A DNA stretch of 27,282 nt from Pseudomonadota bacterium (lineage in GTDB: Bacteria; Pseudomonadota; Alphaproteobacteria; Rhodospirillales; Rhodospirillaceae), in assembly GCA_023396465.1 (NCBI GenBank), contig JAEWWF010000265.1, positions 1 through 27,282 on the forward strand, read 5' to 3'. Below, piece after piece: positions 22,653 to 27,282 of the stretch; the first letter of the stretch is position 1, and each line of letters starts with the position of its first letter. The notes under the pieces were generated by a model that did not search any database, was not told where the DNA came from, and saw nothing but the letters and a program-made list of their open reading frames with translations. The position numbers and the translations under genes are program-made.

Positions 22653-23872
22653 ATCATCCGGCGGGCGGTGGCCATGATGGCATTGAGGGTGCCGGTGGGG
22701 GCCTCCGGCGCGTCGCGCACCACCTTGGCCGCCGCCGTCTGAGCCGCCTGCGCCCGCTGTGCGCCGAGGGCGGCGGCGATGGCGCGGTCGACCATGGCCG
22801 GCTCAATCGGCCGGTTGGCCTGGATGGCCTCGGCGCAACCCAGCGCCACGGCACTGCGGGCGGTGATGCCGTGCTCCAGATTGAGCGGGAACAGCACCTG
22901 CGGGGTGGCCGCCATCAAGGCGGCATAGGTGGTGCCAAGACCGCCATGGTGCAGGATCAGACGCAGCCGGGGCAGCACCTCGGCGAAATCCACCAGGCCC
23001 TCGTTCAGGCGGACGTTGGCGGGCAGGGCTGGCAGCGGCCGCCCCGGCAGGCGCGCGCCGATGTAAACCGTGGCCTGGAGGCGGGTGCGGCCAAGCGCGG
23101 CCAGGGCCGGTTCCAGCGCCGGATGGCTGTGTTCGAGATAGAGGAAGACGTCCTCCCCCGGTCGGCTGGTCGCCAGCGGGCCCGGCGGCACCGGCGCCAC
23201 GTTGTAGGGCGGCAGGCTGCCCTCGGGGCGATGGGGGCCGTAGGGGTCGAACTCGCGGATGGTCAGCACGAAGGTGTGGTCGCCCGAGAACAGGTCGGAG
23301 AAATGGTCGACGCTGGCGCCCTGGCGATGGTGGCGGACGCGGTTGGCGGCGAACAGCATTTCCGCCTCGTTGGCACGGGCGAAGGGCGGAACCGCCTGTT
23401 CCCATGGGCGAATGGGCGGCAGCGGCCGCCCGGCCGGCGGCACCGAATAGCCGGTGCCGATCACCAGCATGGGCACCTTGCCTTCGACCGCCAGCCGCAA
23501 GGTGGGGCTGAAGTCGGCGATGATGAGGTCGGGACGCGCCGCCGTCACCACCGCATCCCATCTGGCGGTCATCTCGCGCAGCAGGTCGACCTGATTCCAG
23601 CGGAACAGCCTCAGCACGTCGGCTAGCGTCGGTGTCGGCACGTTGCGGACGTTGGGGTCCTGCGGCGGTGGCCAGGCGACACCCTGCACCACGGTCAGGC
23701 GTTCCGGTTCGGGAGGAAAGGCCCGGACGATGGTTTGGTGGGCGGCGTCCAGGTTCTGCACGGCGATGGTCAGATGGTGACCCTCGTCCCACAGCCGTCG
23801 GCCAACCGGCAGCAGTTGCGTCAGGTGGCCGAGACCGGCCCCCATTTCCCAGGTCAGCAGAATGTTGGCCAT
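22640..23872 (-). CDS. Family 1 (UGT/MGT-type, GT-B fold) glycosyltransferase
   Basis: A 410-residue protein. The N-terminus ANILLTWEMGAGLGHLTQLLPVGRRLWDEGHHLTIA is the N-terminal Rossmann opening of GT1/MurG-like enzymes. The C-terminal donor-binding part has LILHHGGLGTTYAAL with H308, H309, G310 and G311, followed by PLNLEHGITARSAVALGCAEAI, as in macrolide and rhamnosyl glycosyltransferases. The length is usual (390-430). The ATG at 23872 is best supported; the frame is open to 24073, but that part is low-complexity and overlaps the divergent gene. There is no signal or membrane segment. Donor and acceptor are unknown; dTDP-rhamnose is available from the rml genes, but that link is only inference. 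Its stop codon lies inside the hairpin shared with the RTX gene. Confidence 0.85.
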   Translation of the reverse strand: MANILLTWEMGAGLGHLTQLLPVGRRLWDEGHHLTIAVQNLDAAHQTIVRAFPPEPERLTVVQGVAWPPPQDPNVRNVPTPTLADVLRLFRWNQVDLLREMTARWDAVVTAARPDLIIADFSPTLRLAVEGKVPMLVIGTGYSVPPAGRPLPPIRPWEQAVPPFARANEAEMLFAANRVRHHRQGASVDHFSDLFSGDHTFVLTIREFDPYGPHRPEGSLPPYNVAPVPPGPLATSRPGEDVFLYLEHSHPALEPALAALGRTRLQATVYIGARLPGRPLPALPANVRLNEGLVDFAEVLPRLRLILHHGGLGTTYAALMAATPQVLFPLNLEHGITARSAVALGCAEAIQANRPIEPAMVDRAIAAALGAQRAQAAQTAAAKVVRDAPEAPTGTLNAIMATARRMMAGR

Positions 23873-23954
23873 GACGTCTCGACGAAGACCGATGAAGGGC
23901 GGGCGGCGCCGCGCTATAGTCGCGGCGGCAGGGACAGGAGTATAGCGGAGAGGC

Positions 23955-24452
23955 ATGGTGAGGCAACCCGACGACCAGCACGGCGTGTCCGACGCGCTTG
24001 AATCCCTGGCGCGCGACGATGTCGGGCAACGCTGGGTCATCGAGGCGGCGCCCCGCGATCTGCTCGATGCCATGGCGGGTGCTGGCCTGCCCAGGGCCGC
24101 CCTGGAGTCGGAGGCTGCGTCGCCGATGCTGGCGGCCGAGGCGTCGGTGGCTCGCCTGTCCTATCCCACCTTCTTCTGCCCGCAGGCGGGTCCGTGGCTG
24201 GCGGCACTGGCCGATCTCGCCTTGCGCGGCCTCAGTTTCCAACTGGCGATGGAGGAACGTGACCGCCCCGGCCATCTGACCGCCCGCATTCAACTGTTTC
24301 CCCGTCTGGACGCCGAGACGGTGGCGGCGCTGCGGGTGTTCTCCGTCCCCCAGGCCGAGTCGGTGGAAGCCTATGCCGACCGCATAGAGCAGGCCTTCGC
24401 CCTGCTGCGGCGGGAGGCGCTGGTCGGCGGTCGCCCTGGCCTTCTGGATTAA
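23955..24452 (+). CDS. Hypothetical protein, 165 residues, unrecognised
   Basis: I do not recognise this protein. The ATG at 23955 has GGAG 4 nt upstream, and a TATAGT (23915-23920) that could be a -10 box lies 35 bp upstream. The protein is soluble and acidic, without signal peptide or membrane segment. It has a helical N-terminal third, a central aromatic block (SYPTFFCPQAGPWLAALADLA), a strand (RGLSFQLAMEER) and a C-terminal helix rich in Glu/Ala/Leu (ESVEAYADRIEQAF). Codon use looks like the neighbours. It lies 82 bp from the divergent GT1 gene and 80 bp before the GT4 gene, with which it may be co-transcribed. A role in the glycosylation locus is only implied by position. Confidence 0.6.
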   Translation: MVRQPDDQHGVSDALESLARDDVGQRWVIEAAPRDLLDAMAGAGLPRAALESEAASPMLAAEASVARLSYPTFFCPQAGPWLAALADLALRGLSFQLAMEERDRPGHLTARIQLFPRLDAETVAALRVFSVPQAESVEAYADRIEQAFALLRREALVGGRPGLLD

Positions 24453-24532
24453 CCCGAACGGGTCGGGCCGGCTTGTCCCGCCGGGCATGACGGTGCTATC
24501 AAGTGCCTCTTGCAGTCAAGACGGGTTCCGCC

Positions 24533-26263
24533 ATGACGACCTCCGCTCCCTCTCCCCGTGCCGCCGGGGACCGCGCCGGCCGTCGCGCCGGTAATGCCGC
24601 CATCCAGTTCCATGCCGATGCCTTCGTCACCGGCCGCCAGAACCTGATGGGCCGCCATGCCGCCGGTGAAGGGTTCCTGCGCGGCTTCCTGCGTCATGCC
24701 GACATCGACCGGCTGGTGGTGTTCGGCGATGCCGCCGCCAGGGAGGGGCTGTCGGCCTTCGCCGCCAGCGTTCCCGATGCCCGCAACGCCGGGCGCCCCG
24801 CCGCTTCCGCCGCCACTGCCGATGACCCGGTGCTGTCGGAGGCCGGCGCGGTCTGGCTGCCCGGTCCCGGTCTGGCGGACACCGCCCGGCAGCGCAACGC
24901 CGCCGGGTTGACGGGTGCCTATTCGGTCACCGGCGTCACCCACACCATTTCCTCTCATCGCGCCATGGATGTCATCGCCGATCTGGTGACCGGGCCGATG
25001 CAGGACTGGGACGCCCTCATCTGCACCAGTTGCTGTGTCGCCCAGTCGGTCGGGATGCTGTTCGAGGCCCGCGAGGACCAGTTGCGCCGCCGCGGCCTGC
25101 GGCCGGGGGCGCGGCCGCAACTGCCGGTGATCCCGCTCGGTGTCGATGCCGCCGCCCTTGATCCGCGCGCCGCCGGGGCGGAGCGATGGCGCCGCGACTG
25201 GCGGCAGCGGCTCGGCATCGGGCGCCACGATCTGGTGGTGCTTTTCGTCGGCCGCCTGTCGTTCCACGCCAAGGCCCATCCGCTGCCCATGCTGGTGGCG
25301 CTGGAACAGGCGCAGCGCAGTCTCGGCCGGCCGGTCCACCTCATTCAGTCCGGGTGGTTCGCCAATACCCCCATCGAGGGCGCGTACCGCATCGCCGGCG
25401 AGGAGCTGGCGCCGTCCATCCACCACCACTATGTCGACGGCCGCACGGCGGAGGCTCGCGCCGGCATCTGGTATGCCGCCGATGTGTTCTGCTCGCTGTC
25501 GGACAACATCCAGGAAACCTTCGGCCTCACCCCCATCGAGGCCATGGCCGCCGGGTTGCCGGTGGTGGTGAGCGATTGGGACGGATATCGTGACACGGTT
25601 CCCGATGGCGTTGTCGGTGTGCGCGTGCCGACCCGCATGCCGGGCGCTGGCAACGGCGCCGATTTGGCCGCCGCCCATGCCGACGGGCGGCTCACCTACG
25701 ACATGTTCTGTGGCACCGCCTGCCTCGCCACCGAGGTGGACATCGCCGCCACCCGTGCCGCCTTCGAGGCGCTCCTGAGCAATCCCGAACGGCGTGCCGC
25801 CATGGGCGAGGCCGGACGCCGCCATGCGCGCGGCGGCTACGACTGGTCGGTGATCGTGCGCGCCTATCAGGATTTGTGGGCCGATCTGGCCGACCGACGC
25901 GCCGCCGCCGGCACGCCCGGGCCGGCGGTGGTCGATCACGCGGGGCAGGTCGAACCGCTGCGCCCCGATCCGTTCTGGCTGTTCGAGCACTATGCCTCGG
26001 CCTTGCTGGACGCTGATACCGTTCTGCTGCCGGTGCCGGAAACCCAGGCCGGAGTGGTGTCAGGGCTTACCATGAACAACTTCGGCCGTGACTACACGGG
26101 CGCGAATATGCTCACCCAGAACCTGTTCAATCGCCTCAGGGACACGGGCCGCCTGCGTTTGGGTGATGCCGTCACCGCCGATCTTCCGGCGTCGCGGGTG
26201 CTGCGCGAGGCCGGCTGGCTGCTGAAGGTGGGGCTGGCGCGGGTGGAGGCCACGGCTGCCTGA
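24533..26263 (+). CDS. Family 4 glycosyltransferase (GT-B fold), long form
   Basis: A 576-residue protein. A hydrophilic Ala/Arg/Gly N-terminus precedes an acceptor domain (IQFHADAFVTGRQNLMGRHAAGEGFL). The donor domain carries VLFVGRLSFHAKAHP and the GT4 nucleotide-sugar signature ETFGLTPIEAMAAGLPVVVSDWDGYRD, with the E-x7-E pair present. About 130 residues follow the canonical domain, so it is longer than most GT4 enzymes (360-420); the tail (FWLFEHYASALLD, TMNNFGRDYTGANML) is not recognised. It is cytosolic and lacks membrane segments. I chose the ATG at 24533; a GTG at 24503 is possible. No good ribosome site is seen for either. Substrates are unknown. It converges on the truncated membrane protein gene. 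Confidence 0.85.
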   Translation: MTTSAPSPRAAGDRAGRRAGNAAIQFHADAFVTGRQNLMGRHAAGEGFLRGFLRHADIDRLVVFGDAAAREGLSAFAASVPDARNAGRPAASAATADDPVLSEAGAVWLPGPGLADTARQRNAAGLTGAYSVTGVTHTISSHRAMDVIADLVTGPMQDWDALICTSCCVAQSVGMLFEAREDQLRRRGLRPGARPQLPVIPLGVDAAALDPRAAGAERWRRDWRQRLGIGRHDLVVLFVGRLSFHAKAHPLPMLVALEQAQRSLGRPVHLIQSGWFANTPIEGAYRIAGEELAPSIHHHYVDGRTAEARAGIWYAADVFCSLSDNIQETFGLTPIEAMAAGLPVVVSDWDGYRDTVPDGVVGVRVPTRMPGAGNGADLAAAHADGRLTYDMFCGTACLATEVDIAATRAAFEALLSNPERRAAMGEAGRRHARGGYDWSVIVRAYQDLWADLADRRAAAGTPGPAVVDHAGQVEPLRPDPFWLFEHYASALLDADTVLLPVPETQAGVVSGLTMNNFGRDYTGANMLTQNLFNRLRDTGRLRLGDAVTADLPASRVLREAGWLLKVGLARVEATAA

Positions 26264-26271
26264 GATCAGGC
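26258..26271. terminator. Small inverted repeat over the GT4 stop codon
   Basis: GCCTGAGATCAGGC forms a 5-bp stem with a 4-nt loop, including part of the GT4 stop (26261-26263). It is short and lacks a T-tract, so it is a weak terminator candidate for the convergent GT4/membrane protein pair. Confidence 0.3.
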
Positions 26272-26293
26272 GGCCGCGCAAGGGCCTGACGGC

Positions 26294-27282
26294 CTATCGG
26301 CGGTCGGTTTCGGCGCTGACCGCCCCAAGGTCACGCAGATCAAGCACCACCGGGTCCACCGGCTCGGACCAGTCGCTGCTTTGGCTGGTGAAGGAAATGG
26401 CCCGGGGCCACTCCGGCTGACGCTTGAACAGCAGCGGCCCCGCTTCCGGCAGACGGCCCAGGTCGCTCAACGCCAGATGAACCATGCCGATGGCGGCCCA
26501 GTGATTGACGCTGCTGGCACAGCCGATCTCGCCGATGCATCGGCCGGTCAGGCTGCGGCCGGGCTCGCCGCCCAGCACCACCAGCGGCCGCCCGTCGAGG
26601 GGCGGCAGGGCGGCGACGCGGTCGCGGACGGCGGCGTATTCCGCCTGTTGTGGCGCCGCGATGTGGTGGACGAGGCTCCAGCCGGCGAAACCGACCGCCA
26701 CCGCCGTCAGCACCATCGCCACTCCGGCTCCGAGGCGCGGGTGGCTACCGAGCAGCGCCCGCAGGCCGCAGGCCGCCAGCAGAACCACCCCGAGGCTCAA
26801 TCCGCCGAGGGTTCGGAAGGTCAGCTCGGCCTCGCGGGTGGCGATCATCGGGGCGTGCAGGGCGAGCAGGCAGGCGATCACCGCCACCGCCCGCCAGGCG
26901 GTCCGCCACCCGTTGCCCCGGCCACCGGCCCGTATCACCGCCACCACCGCCAGCCCGAGCACCACCGCCATCAGCAGCGGCACCGGCTCCAGTGCCGCGG
27001 GGCTGAAAGCCGTCGCCGCCGGTTCGCGCAGCAGCCACAGGGCTTTCTCCGCCAGATCGGCGAGCGCCACCGTGTTGCCGCGAAACGGCGTGTCCGGGGG
27101 GACGAAGCGCCAGAGGATGCCACGATAGAACCCGAGGTAGGCCACCATGCCCACCACGAACACCCCTGAATTCAGCAGCAGGGCGCGGAAGATGCGGCGG
27201 GGCTCCCCGGCATGCACCAGTGCCACCAGCAGCACCGCCCAATAGGCCGGCGCGAGCGGCTGGTAGGTGCATAGGGCCAGAA
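26294..27282 (-). CDS. Polytopic membrane protein, GtrII/GT-C-like glucosyltransferase candidate (N-terminus outside window)
   Basis: The reading frame is open to the right edge, so the 5' end is missing; a GTG at 27235 is not a convincing start because the preceding in-frame residues (LALCTYQPLAPAYWA) continue a membrane helix. About 328 residues are visible: at least five hydrophobic segments with short loops, then a soluble C-terminal part of about 115 residues containing RPLVVLGGEPGRSL and CIGEIGCASSVNHWAAIG. The CTYQPLAPAYW motif resembles the SYQ-aromatic motif I associate with GtrII-type (serotype-conversion) glucosyltransferases, periplasmic enzymes using sugar-phosphate-polyprenol donors. 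That would fit the gtrA/gtrB-type genes nearby, but the family call is tentative. A GT39-like or O-antigen ligase-like membrane protein is an alternative. Confidence 0.6.
   Translation of the reverse strand, partial: LALCTYQPLAPAYWAVLLVALVHAGEPRRIFRALLLNSGVFVVGMVAYLGFYRGILWRFVPPDTPFRGNTVALADLAEKALWLLREPAATAFSPAALEPVPLLMAVVLGLAVVAVIRAGGRGNGWRTAWRAVAVIACLLALHAPMIATREAELTFRTLGGLSLGVVLLAACGLRALLGSHPRLGAGVAMVLTAVAVGFAGWSLVHHIAAPQQAEYAAVRDRVAALPPLDGRPLVVLGGEPGRSLTGRCIGEIGCASSVNHWAAIGMVHLALSDLGRLPEAGPLLFKRQPEWPRAISFTSQSSDWSEPVDPVVLDLRDLGAVSAETDRR

Noticed and set aside
24449..25990. 513-residue minus-strand open frame opposite the GT4 gene
   Set aside because: Its Gly/His/Gln-rich composition is typical of antisense frames at this GC, and the plus strand carries the GT4 signature.

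Overview
The window is very GC-rich (roughly 70%), with dense coding on both strands, GTG/TTG starts, and many 4-nt ATGA/GTGA stop-start overlaps. The protein families and codon usage suggest an alphaproteobacterium, probably Rhodospirillales-like. That is an inference from style and families, not a database match. I saw no tRNA, rRNA, insertion sequence, prophage or CRISPR array.

Region 1 (1-3583, minus strand) is a proteostasis/stress operon: a small HExxH zincin-type metallopeptidase, a Lon-like AAA+ serine protease, and a tandem universal-stress-type protein cut by the left edge. A pterin-4a-carbinolamine dehydratase gene (3722-4015, plus) diverges from it. Region 2 (4036-7341, minus) is a four-gene membrane operon: GIDE-like protein, LemA protein, a second GIDE-like paralogue, and a multi-pass membrane protein. 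A cysteine-rich lipoprotein with duplicated CX3C-X6-CX3C motifs (7503-7913, plus) diverges from it.

Region 3 (7922-17248) is a surface-polysaccharide locus with genes on both strands: rmlC, a sulfotransferase, a class I methyltransferase, a GtrB-type polyprenyl-phosphate glycosyltransferase, a Wzx-type flippase, a GtrA-type protein, a galE-type epimerase, and the compact rmlB-rmlD-rmlA operon. These genes supply dTDP-L-rhamnose (rmlABCD) and UDP-galactose (galE). They also supply a lipid-linked sugar pathway (GtrB/GtrA), a flippase, and candidate modifying enzymes (sulfate, methyl).

Region 4 (17525-22597, plus) is one 1690-residue protein. It has an N-terminal FecR-like domain, a long Thr/Pro linker, an EF-hand-like calcium loop, two main RTX repeat blocks and a C-terminal beta-rich region. 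It looks like a secreted, surface-associated protein of the type I secretion class. It is preceded by an unusually AT-rich leader (about 45% GC over 80 bp). Region 5 (22640-27282) has a GT1-type glycosyltransferase, an unrecognised 165-residue protein, a large GT4 glycosyltransferase and a truncated polytopic membrane protein resembling GtrII-type glucosyltransferases.

Overall this looks like a cell-surface locus (polysaccharide plus a giant secreted protein) beside two housekeeping/stress operons. The less ordinary parts are the LemA operon with duplicated GIDE-like genes and its divergent CX3C lipoprotein, the FecR-RTX protein with its structured leader, a 25-bp-period tandem repeat upstream of the sulfotransferase, and hairpins at convergent gene ends that contain the stop codons.
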